64,000 nt of DNA, taken from positions 58,849 through 122,848 of the forward strand of contig CASDTH010000035.1 of assembly GCA_949283655.1 (NCBI GenBank), given 5' to 3'. Origin of the DNA: an uncultured bacterium. Its GTDB lineage: Bacteria; Bacillota; Clostridia; Oscillospirales; Acutalibacteraceae. Positions 33,887 to 43,147 of the stretch are shown here, in pieces; the stretch's first letter is position 1, and every line of letters starts with the position of its first letter. The translations under genes were made by a program, and so were the position numbers. The notes under the pieces are model-generated. The model saw only the letters and a list, made by a program, of their open reading frames with translations. It was not told where the DNA came from and searched no databases.

Positions 33887-36001
33887 ATGAAAAAAATCGT
33901 CTATCTTTTTTTGTTGCTGTTTCTTATCATCGAGCAAATCCCAATTTTTCAGCAATACATAGAAAATGAAATTGAGTTCGCTCTGCAGCAGCATACTGCC
34001 GCTGTGGAGATCAAGGAGATTGGCTCTATCCGAAATGCCGATGAATTCGCCAGCGCAATCCGCGCCTATACGGAGCAAAAAAAAGCCTTTGTGCTAAGCG
34101 TCGGCTATCTCCGTGAGGGCGATTCAGAAAGTATCGTTGAGTTGTTTTGCTCCGGCTCCAATGTCCCTTCTTTTCTATCTGACAGAGGCTTGACTGCCCA
34201 GCACGCCGAGCAGCTCTATCAAACCCAGGCGCCCCTTTCCAGCCAATCAGGCGGCTTTTCCATGTTTTCAGCGCAGCGCGAGTGCCGGATTTATCCATTT
34301 TCCGCTCTGAAGGATAAAAGCTTGGCACGAGAGTATTATATCTATCCGGCCTCGGCTTCCGCCGATTTCCAAAGCTATCTGGCCAATGAATTTGATATCT
34401 CTTTTTTTTCATCTGCAGAACGCATCGTGTTGGATGAAACGGACACCAGCAAAATCGCCATTACCGTAATTTTAATGATCGCCTTCCTTGTATTCTGGGC
34501 ATTCTGGATTGTAAACGAATATCAGCTGAATGCGGTTAAAAAATTAAGCGGCTATTCCGACCGCCAAGTAAGGGGGAACCTGTTTCTCAGGTTGCTGGGG
34601 GTGGCGGCTGCGGCTTTCGCCAGCAGTATCGCTTGCGGATTTGTTTTTTGCCTATTTTACAATAGATTACGCTGCTATGGGAACCTCCTCTTCGATGTGT
34701 TAAAAAGGCTTGTGCCGGTTTTGGCGTTGCTCCTGATCCTGTCCGCTGTTTTTCTGTTTCTTTTCTATAGCGGGGATGTAAAGTATGCCCTCAAAGGGAA
34801 AAAGCCTTTTTTCGCCCTGGGCGCTTGCGCATCTGTTTTGAAATGTATCGTGATCCTGTTTCTTTGCATCTCATGTTCTACGATCCAGACGAGCGTAAAG
34901 CATTCTCAAGAAATTCTTCGCCAGGAGGAGCAGTTTGAGCCGCTGTCCTCCTATCGATTCACGGAAATGCGCATTCAATCCGCCTCCGGCACCTATTTAA
35001 GCGAATACGAAAAGAAGTGCCAAAAATTTTTTGTTGCGACCAACGGCGTTTTGATCAACGATGAGAATATGATCAACGCGCGAATAGGTGGGGAGGGGCG
35101 GCCATCTGACCCGGCGCGGGATAACACGGTTTACATCAATACAAATTATTTAACCATAAACCCGATCTATGATGTAGACGGGAATCCGGTTCAGATCGAT
35201 GAAAACAGTTTAGCCGATAACGAAACGATTGTGCTTGTCCCGCAAAAATATCAGCAGGATGCACAGCAAATCTATGCTATTTTTTACGATTGGTACCAAT
35301 TTGCACGATATGTCACCAGCGGCGGCCCAGGTACGGCCACAGGCAATCCCCCTGTGAAGGTAACGCTCCTTTTTGTAAAGGATGATCAAACCTATTTTGC
35401 GTATAATACCGAGCGCGGCAGTCTCGCCTATAATGAGATCCAAGACCCGTTTGCTGTAATTGTTACAAAGAAAAATATGGACGCCAGCGCTTATGAATTT
35501 CACATCACCAACGGCCAGTATTATCTTGAGGAATCTGCAAGGCAAACTTCAGATCAACTTTTATCCATCGCAAAAAATTGCGGTCTAGAAAACGATCTGG
35601 TGAATATGCCTACCGTTTACAGTTCTATAGATGTGCTCATGCAAACCTATCGGACGTTGCTCCATCAATCCATCCTGATTTTCGCTCTCTCCCTTTGCAT
35701 CATCATCTGCATCTGCCTGTATCTGGTTAAAAATTATATGGAAGCAAACAGGAAACTGATTTTTGTGAAAAAGATGCTGGGATACCGGTTTATCAGGACC
35801 TATGCATTGTTTTTATCCTGGAATCTCGCCACAGAATGCATTCTGTTCCTTCTCCTGAAAACGGTGCTTCGGATGAACTTGTCGCTCTGGCTTCCCATAT
35901 GCATTGGTTTTATTTGTTTTGATCTGTTACTCATGCTTCTATTTGCTTTTTCATATCAAAAAACACTCACTAAAAACGCTTTAAAAGGAGACGGGATATG
36001 A
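33887..36001 (+). CDS. Bacteriocin-associated DUF1430 membrane protein
   Basis: 704 residues: an N-terminal membrane segment (about 3-20), an extracellular domain to ~190, four membrane helices (about 190-210, 240-265, 285-305, 315-335), a second large extracellular domain (~350-610) and three C-terminal helices. It resembles an FtsX/MacB-like permease. Family members sit next to lactococcin-972-type peptides and, with the ABC ATPase, are thought to give immunity or resistance. The ATG at 33887 has GGGGAGGG upstream. Its stop overlaps the ATPase start (ATGA). Confidence 0.87.
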   Translation: MKKIVYLFLLLFLIIEQIPIFQQYIENEIEFALQQHTAAVEIKEIGSIRNADEFASAIRAYTEQKKAFVLSVGYLREGDSESIVELFCSGSNVPSFLSDRGLTAQHAEQLYQTQAPLSSQSGGFSMFSAQRECRIYPFSALKDKSLAREYYIYPASASADFQSYLANEFDISFFSSAERIVLDETDTSKIAITVILMIAFLVFWAFWIVNEYQLNAVKKLSGYSDRQVRGNLFLRLLGVAAAAFASSIACGFVFCLFYNRLRCYGNLLFDVLKRLVPVLALLLILSAVFLFLFYSGDVKYALKGKKPFFALGACASVLKCIVILFLCISCSTIQTSVKHSQEILRQEEQFEPLSSYRFTEMRIQSASGTYLSEYEKKCQKFFVATNGVLINDENMINARIGGEGRPSDPARDNTVYINTNYLTINPIYDVDGNPVQIDENSLADNETIVLVPQKYQQDAQQIYAIFYDWYQFARYVTSGGPGTATGNPPVKVTLLFVKDDQTYFAYNTERGSLAYNEIQDPFAVIVTKKNMDASAYEFHITNGQYYLEESARQTSDQLLSIAKNCGLENDLVNMPTVYSSIDVLMQTYRTLLHQSILIFALSLCIIICICLYLVKNYMEANRKLIFVKKMLGYRFIRTYALFLSWNLATECILFLLLKTVLRMNLSLWLPICIGFICFDLLLMLLFAFSYQKTLTKNALKGDGI

Positions 36002-36675
36002 GCATCATCTCTTTAGAGGGGATTTCAAAAAAATATGGGGATCAAATCGTATTCAACAACTTCCACTTGGAAATAGAAAAGGGAGAGTATCTTGTGGTAA
36101 CCGGAAAAAGCGGCTCCGGCAAAACGACGCTTTTAAATTTGATCGGCCTGCTGGAAAAGCCCGATCAAGGGTGTCTTTCCATTTTAGGCGTCAAAAACCC
36201 CGATCTCAACCGAAAAAGCGGCCGAATCCTTGTGCGGGATCATATTGGCTACCTATTCCAAAATTTTGCCTTGGTAGAAAATCAAACCGCTAGGCAAAAT
36301 GTTGAATTGGTTTGCAGGATAAAAGGGATAAAATCATCGGATTTGCTTGTATCCCAGACTCTGGATAAACTCGGTATTGCCCATATGATGAACAAAAAAA
36401 TTTATCAGCTAAGCGGAGGGGAGCAGCAACGGGTCGCCTTGGCGCGCCTCTTGATTAAAAAACCGGATATTGTTCTTGCGGATGAACCCACCGCATCCCT
36501 AGATCCAATGAACGCCGAAATTATTCTAAATGCAATCTCTGAGCTGCATCAGTCCGGAACAACTGTCGTTCTGGTAACGCACAATCCCAATATTTTGCAA
36601 TACAGCACACGCAATATACACATTGACGCAACTAAAGGAGCCGGCAATCATATGGCTTTTGAGAATGAAAGCTGA
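35998..36675 (+). CDS. ABC transporter ATP-binding protein (bacteriocin)
   Basis: 225-residue ATPase of the MacB/LolD type. Walker A GKSGSGKTT (residues 36-44), Q-loop YLFQNFALVENQTARQN, signature LSGGEQQRVALARLL (about 139-153), Walker B VLADEPTASLD, H-loop VTHN. It overlaps the DUF1430 gene by four bases, so the two form one translational unit and probably one transporter that protects against or handles the lactococcin-972-like peptide. Confidence 0.95.
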   Translation: MSIISLEGISKKYGDQIVFNNFHLEIEKGEYLVVTGKSGSGKTTLLNLIGLLEKPDQGCLSILGVKNPDLNRKSGRILVRDHIGYLFQNFALVENQTARQNVELVCRIKGIKSSDLLVSQTLDKLGIAHMMNKKIYQLSGGEQQRVALARLLIKKPDIVLADEPTASLDPMNAEIILNAISELHQSGTTVVLVTHNPNILQYSTRNIHIDATKGAGNHMAFENES

Positions 36676-36735
36676 AAGAGGCTGCGGCAAAACGAATCTG
36701 CGATAGCAATTTGCGCAAACAGCCTTTCATGCAAG

Positions 36736-36782
36736 AAAACGCGCTTGAACACAGTTTTAAAAGCTGTGTTCAAGCGCGTTTT
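36736..36782 (+). terminator. Strong terminator of the bacteriocin operon
   Basis: Perfect 19-bp stem (AAAACGCGCTTGAACACAG and complement) with a nine-base loop and trailing T run, 60 bases after the ATPase stop. Confidence 0.9.
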
Positions 36783-36827
36783 TGAGCAGTCTCTTTTTTT
36801 GAAGTGGGGGTTCACCGCAGCCCCTTT

Positions 36828-37487
36828 TTACGCTGGCCTAACCGCCTCCACCGCTGCCTCATAGTCTGCCAGGCGCTCCGGCTGCCTTTTCAGCGCCTCC
36901 CGGTCGTCATCAGCGCGCAGCATCAGGAGATCATAGGCGGTGCGGCCATTGTTATCTTTCAAGGAGATATCCGCGCCGTTTTTCAGCAAAAGCTGAATCC
37001 CTTCCGGATCCGGCAAATGCCCGGCCGGAGGGCTGCATGCAGCCATCAGCGCAGTGCGGCCGCTGCTATCCTGCCGGTTCACATCTGCCCCGGCACGGAG
37101 AAGCAGCTCCATCACCTGCGTGCCCTGCCGGAAAGATGCAGCCATGAGCGGTGTGTAGCCGCTCTCTGTGCCCTCATCGGGATCTATTCCTCCATCCAGC
37201 AGGCTCTGCACAGCGGCAGCATCGGAAGGATCCTTCTCAATCGCTGTCAGCAGGGCGCCGCGCGATTGCTCCCGCTCGTTTTCTGCACGGCTAATCATTG
37301 CAAAATAACCGGTGGGGAGCGCCGCGCAAAGCACGCCAACCACCAGGAGTAAAACGGGCAGCACAATCAGCCCCTTGCGCTTGCGCCGTTTCAGCAGCAT
37401 AACCAGCAGGATAATCCCTGCAATGCACAGCGCCGCGCCAAAAATACAAAGCAGGGCCATCCCCCACACAAACCCGGTTACAGCCAT
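36828..37487 (-). CDS. Membrane ankyrin-repeat protein
   Basis: 219 residues: two N-terminal membrane segments (about 5-30, 40-62), then about three ankyrin repeats (GYTPLMAASFRQGTQVMELLL, the next starting GADVNRQDSSGRTALMAAC and a third GADISLKDNNGRTAYDLL). The ankyrin face should be extracytoplasmic or cytoplasmic depending on topology, which I cannot settle. A protein-binding role is inferred. The ATG at 37487 has AAAGGAGGC eight bases upstream. It is 25 bases downstream of, and probably co-transcribed with, the epimerase gene. Confidence 0.85.
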   Translation of the reverse strand: MAVTGFVWGMALLCIFGAALCIAGIILLVMLLKRRKRKGLIVLPVLLLVVGVLCAALPTGYFAMISRAENEREQSRGALLTAIEKDPSDAAAVQSLLDGGIDPDEGTESGYTPLMAASFRQGTQVMELLLRAGADVNRQDSSGRTALMAACSPPAGHLPDPEGIQLLLKNGADISLKDNNGRTAYDLLMLRADDDREALKRQPERLADYEAAVEAVRPA

Positions 37488-37511
37488 CCGCAGCCTCCTT
37501 TGCCTTCCGCT

Positions 37512-38519
37512 TTATTTTGCCGCTTTCTTCAGCGGAATATGCTCGTTTTCCGCAATCCAATCCACCATATCATAAAAGGATTCTCGCGCGCTCATTGGGC
37601 GGTAATCCAGCTCCTTCTGCGCTTTTTCAATGCTGAAATTGCAGTTGGAGGTGAGCTTGCGCAGGGAATACCGCGTAAACAGCGGCGTCTTGTGCGCCGC
37701 CTTATAGTAGACCTCCATCAACGGAGCAGCTGCCTGCGCGAGCCACAGCGGCAGCTTGAAATTGGAGGCCGGAATCCCCGTCTTATCCGCTAAAATGTGC
37801 AGCAGCTGATCCACTGAAATGGACTCTGCGGTGAGGATATAACACTCGCCGGGGCGGCCCTTTTGGGCTGCGCTGTGCATCCCCTTCGCCACATCGCGCA
37901 CATCCACAAAATTGTACATCCCAAAGGCGAGAGATACGGGGAATTTGCCGCGCATATACATACGCACCATCTCACCCACGCTGGAAACCTTGAAGTCATA
38001 TGGCCCGCAGCATGCGCCCGGATGCGTCACCACCACGTCAAGTGCATCGCACTGGCTATCCAGCACATACTGGGTGGCTGTCGCCTTTGTTTTCGCGTAG
38101 GTGCCGTCCAGAATATCCGGGTCAAAATGATCGAGCTCGCGCATCATCTGGTTTCCGGGCAACGGCGGAATGGCATCCACGGAGGAAGCATAGACCAGCC
38201 GCTTCACCCCGCACTTTTTGCAGGCCTCCACCACGTTTTTTGTGCCCTGCACATTCACATTCCAAATCAGGCTCTCGTCGCCCGCATTGATATCGATGAC
38301 GCCTGCCAGATGATATACGACGTCAGCGCCCGCAAATGCTTTTTCAAGAGAAGCCGGGTCGGTTACATCCCCAAACGCTTTCTCGCAATCAAGCCCATCA
38401 AATAGCGGAATATCCTTGCGGATAAGAATCCGCACCTGCTCCCCGCTGTCGAGCAGCTCCCGCAGCAGAGCATATCCAATATGGCCGGTTGCTCCGGTCA
38501 AAACACAAAGTTTACCCAT
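37512..38519 (-). CDS. NAD-dependent epimerase/dehydratase (extended SDR)
   Basis: 335 residues of the extended short-chain dehydrogenase family. NAD-binding TGATGHIGYALL (about residues 7-18), the LAGVIDI segment, catalytic YAKTKA (YxxxK) and later EVYYKAAHKTPLFTR. Substrate unclear: nucleotide-sugar, dihydroflavonol-like or steroid-type reductases share this layout. The ATG at 38519 has TTGGAGGAAAC upstream. Confidence 0.88.
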   Translation of the reverse strand: MGKLCVLTGATGHIGYALLRELLDSGEQVRILIRKDIPLFDGLDCEKAFGDVTDPASLEKAFAGADVVYHLAGVIDINAGDESLIWNVNVQGTKNVVEACKKCGVKRLVYASSVDAIPPLPGNQMMRELDHFDPDILDGTYAKTKATATQYVLDSQCDALDVVVTHPGACCGPYDFKVSSVGEMVRMYMRGKFPVSLAFGMYNFVDVRDVAKGMHSAAQKGRPGECYILTAESISVDQLLHILADKTGIPASNFKLPLWLAQAAAPLMEVYYKAAHKTPLFTRYSLRKLTSNCNFSIEKAQKELDYRPMSARESFYDMVDWIAENEHIPLKKAAK

Positions 38520-38964
38520 ATGATGTTTCCTCCAAAACGATATGTTTTCCCACAACGCCCTTCTCCAGGCCATCGGACCAGTGCCAGCGAGCCAGCCGGA
38601 ACAAGCTGCCCGCCCTATTCCATCCAAGGCAAGCCGGGCCAGGGCGTTTTCTTTTCAAGTTTATCACAAACGCTGTGTGAAAGCAAACCATTTGCCGAAT
38701 TCGCGTCGATAACCGCAAAAAATATCTCCACTGCGGGAAAGCTCTCAACATCGGGCGGCAAAGCCGCACCGCTAGAACGGCGCCCTACTCTCCCCTTCCG
38801 GGCCCATATACCAATAAAAATCACCGTCCCGCGCCGCAAAGCTCCTTCCGTTCGTTTGAGCGGCATGCAAGCTTTTTTACGCCATTGAATTCCCCCATAA
38901 AAAGCTTGAACCTGGCAAATCAAAAGCCCGGCAAGCAAAACGCGTCAACCGGTAAGCAGGCGCC
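38520..38964. other. Intergenic stretch with no supported gene
   Basis: About 450 bases between the epimerase start and the leuD terminator. I find no coding frame with a start and ribosome site, no RNA fold and no repeat. A promoter for the epimerase gene is likely near 38600-38700 but is not clear. Confidence 0.5.
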
Positions 38965-39004
38965 AAAAAGGAGCGTGCAGGCACCCCCTGCGCGCTCCTT
39001 TTTT
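38965..39004. terminator. Terminator after leuD
   Basis: Stem AAAAAGGAGCG-GCAGG/CCTGC-CGCTCCTTTTTT, with T runs on both strands. It ends the ilvB-leuD operon (-). Confidence 0.88.
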
Positions 39005-39052
39005 ACCGCTGTGATTCTCCACTGGGCGCCGCACAGCATCGGCCCTCTGCGC

Positions 39053-39538
39053 TTATTGATGCGCAATAGAATTGAGCAATCCGCCCTTTGCGATGATATT
39101 CTGAATAAATGGTGGGAAGGATTCCGCCTGAAACTGCTCGCCCGTGGTCAGGTTCGTGATTACGCCGGCGTCAAAGTCCACGCTGACCTCATCCCCGTTG
39201 CGAATGCCGTCGCTAGCCTGCGGGCACTCCAGAATGGGCAGGCCGATATTGATCGCATTGCGGTAAAAAATGCGCGCAAAGCTTTTGGCAATCACGCAGG
39301 AAACACCGGCCGCCTTGATGGCAATCGGCGCGTGCTCCCGAGAGGAACCGCAGCCGAAGTTATGATCCGCCACAATCAGGTCTCCCGGCTTGACCCGATG
39401 GATAAACTCCTTATCGATATCCTCCATGCAGTGCGCCGCGAGCTCCTTATGATCGGCTGTATTGAGATACCGCGCCGGGATGATCACGTCCGTATCAACG
39501 TTGCTGCCATATTTATGAACAAAGCCCTGTGCTTTCAT
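39053..39538 (-). CDS. leuD: 3-isopropylmalate dehydratase small subunit
   Basis: 161-residue small subunit that completes the active site of the isopropylmalate isomerase. Motifs [15 protein letters not shown] at the start, [19 protein letters not shown], and [12 protein letters not shown]. The ATG at 39538 is chosen (AAAGGATGG eight bases upstream); the ATG at 39550 abuts the same site. Works with LeuC on isopropylmalate and on citramalate from CimA. Last gene of the operon. Confidence 0.96.
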   Translation of the reverse strand: MKAQGFVHKYGSNVDTDVIIPARYLNTADHKELAAHCMEDIDKEFIHRVKPGDLIVADHNFGCGSSREHAPIAIKAAGVSCVIAKSFARIFYRNAINIGLPILECPQASDGIRNGDEVSVDFDAGVITNLTTGEQFQAESFPPFIQNIIAKGGLLNSIAHQ

Positions 39539-39565
39539 TTCTGCATCCATCCTTTCCTGATCGAA

Positions 39566-40825
39566 TTATATTTTTGCGGGATCCGCAATTTTTCCTGCAA
39601 CGGCGCTTGCCGCAGCAACGGCAGGGGAAGCGAGATACACTTCGCTGTCCACATGGCCCATGCGGCCCACAAAGTTACGGTTAGTGGTAGAAACCGCGCG
39701 CTCACCAGCGGCCAGAATCCCCATATAACCGCCCAGGCACGGGCCGCAGGTCGGCGTGCTGACAACAGCGCCCGCCTCAATGAAAATCTCCGCCAAGCCC
39801 TCCTTGATGCATTGCAGATAAACCTCCTGCGTGGCAGGGATGATAATGGCGCGCACGCCCTTGTGCACCCGGCGTCCCTTCAGAATCTCTGCGGCGATCC
39901 GCATATCCTCCATGCGCCCGTTTGTGCAGGAACCGATCACAACCTGATCGATTGGCACATCGCCCGCCTCATCCACTGTCTTCGTATTCTCCGGCAGGTG
40001 CGGGAAGGCAACCGTCGGGCGCAGGGTGGAAAGGTCAATCGTAATCTCCTGCTCATACACGGCGTCCGCATCCGCCTCGTAAACCTTCCATGGCCGCTGC
40101 ACACGGCCCTGCACATAACGCAGCGTCGTCTCATCCACCGGGAAGATGCCGTTTTTCGCCCCGCACTCAATGGCCATATTGGCGATACACAGGCGATCGT
40201 CCATAGAGAGCGCCTTCACGCCCTCGCCGGCGAACTCCAGCGAACGGTACAGCGCGCCGTCCACCCCGATCATGCCGATCAGGTGCAGGATCACATCCTT
40301 GCCACTGACATACTGCGGCAGGCTTCCTGTCAGGGTAACACGGATGGCAGACGGCACCTTAAACCACGCCTTGCCCGTGATCATGCCCGCCGCCATATCC
40401 GTAGAGCCAACTCCGGTGGAAAACGCACCGAGCGCCCCGTAGGTGCAGGTGTGGGAATCCGCGCCGATCACAGCGTCGCCGGGGGCTACAATGCCTTTTT
40501 CCGGCAGCAGGGCGTGCTCCACGCCCATCTCACCCACATCGTAGAAGTGCTCAATGCCATATTTCGCGGCAAAGGTGCGCACCTGCTTGGTGTGCTCAGC
40601 GGATTTAATATCCTTGTTGGGCACGAAGTGATCCATCACCAGCGATATCTTGCTCTTGTCGAACACCGAATTGGCGCCGCAGCGCTCAAATTCGTTGATG
40701 GCAACCGGCGAGGTAATATCATTGCCCAGAACCATGTCGAGCTTCGCCTCGATGAGCTGGCCGGCCTTCACCTCGCTGAGCCCTGCGTGGGCGGCCAAAA
40801 TTTTCTGCGTCATTGTCATTCCCAT
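39566..40825 (-). CDS. leuC: 3-isopropylmalate dehydratase large subunit
   Basis: 419-residue aconitase-like subunit with a 4Fe-4S cluster. Cluster ligands are in VIGSCTNGR and [11 protein letters not shown] (CxxC) at about residues 299 and 359-362. The sequence fits the two-subunit, archaeal/clostridial-type LeuC (about 420 residues). The ATG at 40825 has AGGAGG eight bases upstream. Sits 17 bases after cimA and 28 before leuD. Confidence 0.96.
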   Translation of the reverse strand: MGMTMTQKILAAHAGLSEVKAGQLIEAKLDMVLGNDITSPVAINEFERCGANSVFDKSKISLVMDHFVPNKDIKSAEHTKQVRTFAAKYGIEHFYDVGEMGVEHALLPEKGIVAPGDAVIGADSHTCTYGALGAFSTGVGSTDMAAGMITGKAWFKVPSAIRVTLTGSLPQYVSGKDVILHLIGMIGVDGALYRSLEFAGEGVKALSMDDRLCIANMAIECGAKNGIFPVDETTLRYVQGRVQRPWKVYEADADAVYEQEITIDLSTLRPTVAFPHLPENTKTVDEAGDVPIDQVVIGSCTNGRMEDMRIAAEILKGRRVHKGVRAIIIPATQEVYLQCIKEGLAEIFIEAGAVVSTPTCGPCLGGYMGILAAGERAVSTTNRNFVGRMGHVDSEVYLASPAVAAASAVAGKIADPAKI

Positions 40826-40841
40826 AAAAAAGCCTCCTGTA

Positions 40842-42455
40842 TCAATCCATTTTGGTTTTTCCGCAATTCATTTGCCGTGTAGCCTGGTCCCGCTGCGCAC
40901 AGAGCTTGTGCTCAATGGAATCCACCAGCGCAATCCAACTCGCCTCAATGATATCCTGTGAGACGCCCACCGTCGTCCAGATATCACTGCCATCCGCCGA
41001 GGTGATCAAAACACGCACGCGCGCTGCCGTTGCGTCCTTTGGCTCCATCACGCGCACCTTATAGTCAATCAAATGCACCTCATTGAGGCAAGGGTAAAAC
41101 TCCGCCAGCGCCTCGCGCAGTGCCTTATCCAAAGCGTTCACCGGGCCGTCACCGTCAGAGGCGGCGATCTTTACCTTGCCGCCGACACGGATTTTAATGG
41201 TGGCCGTGGCGCTGTGGTTATTATCATAGGGCAGTTCGTCGAGCACCTTGTAGCTGATCAGGTCAAAAAAAGGCTCCACACCGGCTACCCGCTTGCGGAT
41301 GATCAGCTCAAAGCTGGAATCCGCTCCTTCGTATTGGTAGCCCTGGTGCTCCTTTTCCTTGAGCTCTCCCACAATTTCGGCAAGCACGGGGGAATCCCGC
41401 GTGATACCAGGGTAGAGCTTCTGCACCCGGCGCAGCACGGCGGATTTGCCCGTCATCTCGGACATCAAAAAGCGCCTGTGGTTGCCGACCAGCGCCGGAT
41501 CAATGTGTTCAAAGGAGCGCTCGTTTTTCAACACCCCATCTGCGTGCATGCCAGCCTTATGGGCGAACGCACTGCGGCCTACAAACGGCATATTTTTATG
41601 CAGTGTAACATTGGCGATCTCCGCAATGCGCATCGCCGTGGCAGTGAGCAAGTGCAGGTTCTCCTCCGGGATACAGGCAACCCCGCATTTGAGCTGAAGC
41701 GTAGGGATCACAGCGGAGAGGTTCGCGTTGCCGGTGCGCTCTCCAAAGCCAAGAAACGTCCCCTGTGCGTGGGTCGCGCCGCCCTCAACAGCACAGATTG
41801 TGTTGGCTACCGCCATGCCGCAGTCGTCATGCACGTGGATGCCAACCTCCACGCCGGGCAGGGCAGCGCATACCGCCTGTGTAACCGCACGGATTGTCTC
41901 CGGCAGGGCGCCACCGTTGGTGTCGCACAGTGTCACGTTCCCGGCGCCGCCGCGCACCGCCGCGTACAGCACCTCCAGCGCAAAGGACCGATTCGCCCGA
42001 TAGCCGTCAAAAAAATGCTCCGCGTCAAAAATCACCTTTTTACCGCGCGAGCAAAAAAAACGGCAGGTCTCCTCCACCATGCGCAGGTTTTCCTCCCGCG
42101 TGGTCTTTAGGATCTCGCGCACATGTAAATCCCAACACTTGCCAAAGATCGAAACCACTCCAGTGTTGGCACACAAAAGCGCCTGGCAGTTGGCATCCTC
42201 CGCCGGCACGCTCCCCTTGCGGCAGGTGCTGCCAAAGGCAACAAGGGTCGCGTGCTGCAGCGGTAGCCGCGCTGCTCGCTCAAAAAACTCCAACTCCTTG
42301 GGGTTAGAGGCTGGGTTGCCCGCTTCCAGATAGGTCACGCCCAGCTCGTCGAGCGCGCGCACAATGCCGAGCTTATCCTCTACAGAAAAGGAGATGCCCT
42401 CCCCCTGCGCGCCGTCCCGCAGGGTGGAATCCAAAATGGTAACACGCCGCTGCAA
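40842..42455 (-). CDS. cimA: (R)-citramalate synthase
   Basis: 537 residues, condensing pyruvate and acetyl-CoA to citramalate (the pyruvate route to isoleucine). Domains: an N-terminal DRE-TIM barrel ([46 protein letters not shown]) and a C-terminal LeuA regulatory dimer domain (about 390-520). Length and the DxFSG-free N-terminus favour cimA over leuA. The start is TTG at 42455 behind AGAAGGGGG, with no earlier ATG. Placed between ilvN and leuC, so LeuCD can isomerise its product. Confidence 0.92.
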   Translation of the reverse strand: MQRRVTILDSTLRDGAQGEGISFSVEDKLGIVRALDELGVTYLEAGNPASNPKELEFFERAARLPLQHATLVAFGSTCRKGSVPAEDANCQALLCANTGVVSIFGKCWDLHVREILKTTREENLRMVEETCRFFCSRGKKVIFDAEHFFDGYRANRSFALEVLYAAVRGGAGNVTLCDTNGGALPETIRAVTQAVCAALPGVEVGIHVHDDCGMAVANTICAVEGGATHAQGTFLGFGERTGNANLSAVIPTLQLKCGVACIPEENLHLLTATAMRIAEIANVTLHKNMPFVGRSAFAHKAGMHADGVLKNERSFEHIDPALVGNHRRFLMSEMTGKSAVLRRVQKLYPGITRDSPVLAEIVGELKEKEHQGYQYEGADSSFELIIRKRVAGVEPFFDLISYKVLDELPYDNNHSATATIKIRVGGKVKIAASDGDGPVNALDKALREALAEFYPCLNEVHLIDYKVRVMEPKDATAARVRVLITSADGSDIWTTVGVSQDIIEASWIALVDSIEHKLCAQRDQATRQMNCGKTKMD

Positions 42456-42605
42456 AAGCGCCGCCCCCTTCTATCAGCTTCGGTAAAAACAGCTCTCCAC
42501 TGGAGAATGCCGGCCTGTAAAGCGCCCGGCGAGCAATCTTCCGGCCGGTCAGCGGCTGTTTCTTCTTGATAGTGTAGCACATCCGGCTTGCCTGTGTCTA
42601 TACAG

Positions 42606-43133
42606 TTATCCCCGCAAGCCTGCAGCGGCTGCGGTTTCATGATCCCGGATACCCTCATCTCCGCTTTCCAGCGCCGTCATACCGGAGCGGGACATTTCCA
42701 CAATCCCATGCTCCCCCATATCCTCAATAAAGCTGTCGATGCGTTCCGTCGCGCCGGTCAGCTCCGCAGTGATCGTCCGGTGCCCGATATCCTTCACGCG
42801 CGCGCCATACTTTGAGATGGTATGCAGCACGGCAGGGCGGCCTTTGTTCAGCGCACGCACCTTGACCAGAGCGAGCTCACTGGCGATCAGGTGCTCCTCC
42901 TCGAGTCGGATGACCTTGACGACATCCTCAAGCTTCAAAAGCTGCTTTTCCATCTGGCGGAACGTGACGGGAGCGGCTTCCGACACAATCGTCATGCGGG
43001 AAAAACGGGGATCCTCCGTCTCCGACACGGTAAGGCTCTGAATGTTGTAGCCGCGGCGTGAAAACAGGCCCACCACCCGCAGCAGCACGCCCGCATGGTT
43101 ATTCACCAGGGCGGAGAGGGATAGTTTCTCCAT
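42606..43133 (-). CDS. ilvN: Acetolactate synthase small subunit
   Basis: 175-residue regulatory subunit. The N-terminal ACT domain (LSALVNNHAGVLLRVVGLFSR, with RGYNIQSLTVSETED) binds valine, and the ALS_ss_C domain follows. The ATG at 43133 has AAAGGAGAC upstream; an in-frame TTG one codon earlier is unlikely. 14 bases after ilvB. Confers valine feedback control in the family. Confidence 0.95.
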   Translation of the reverse strand: MEKLSLSALVNNHAGVLLRVVGLFSRRGYNIQSLTVSETEDPRFSRMTIVSEAAPVTFRQMEKQLLKLEDVVKVIRLEEEHLIASELALVKVRALNKGRPAVLHTISKYGARVKDIGHRTITAELTGATERIDSFIEDMGEHGIVEMSRSGMTALESGDEGIRDHETAAAAGLRG

Positions 43134-43147
43134 CAAAAAGTCTCCTT

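Noticed and set aside
38885..40882. 665-codon plus-strand open frame
   Set aside because: Antisense of leuD and leuC; long only because high G+C removes stops.
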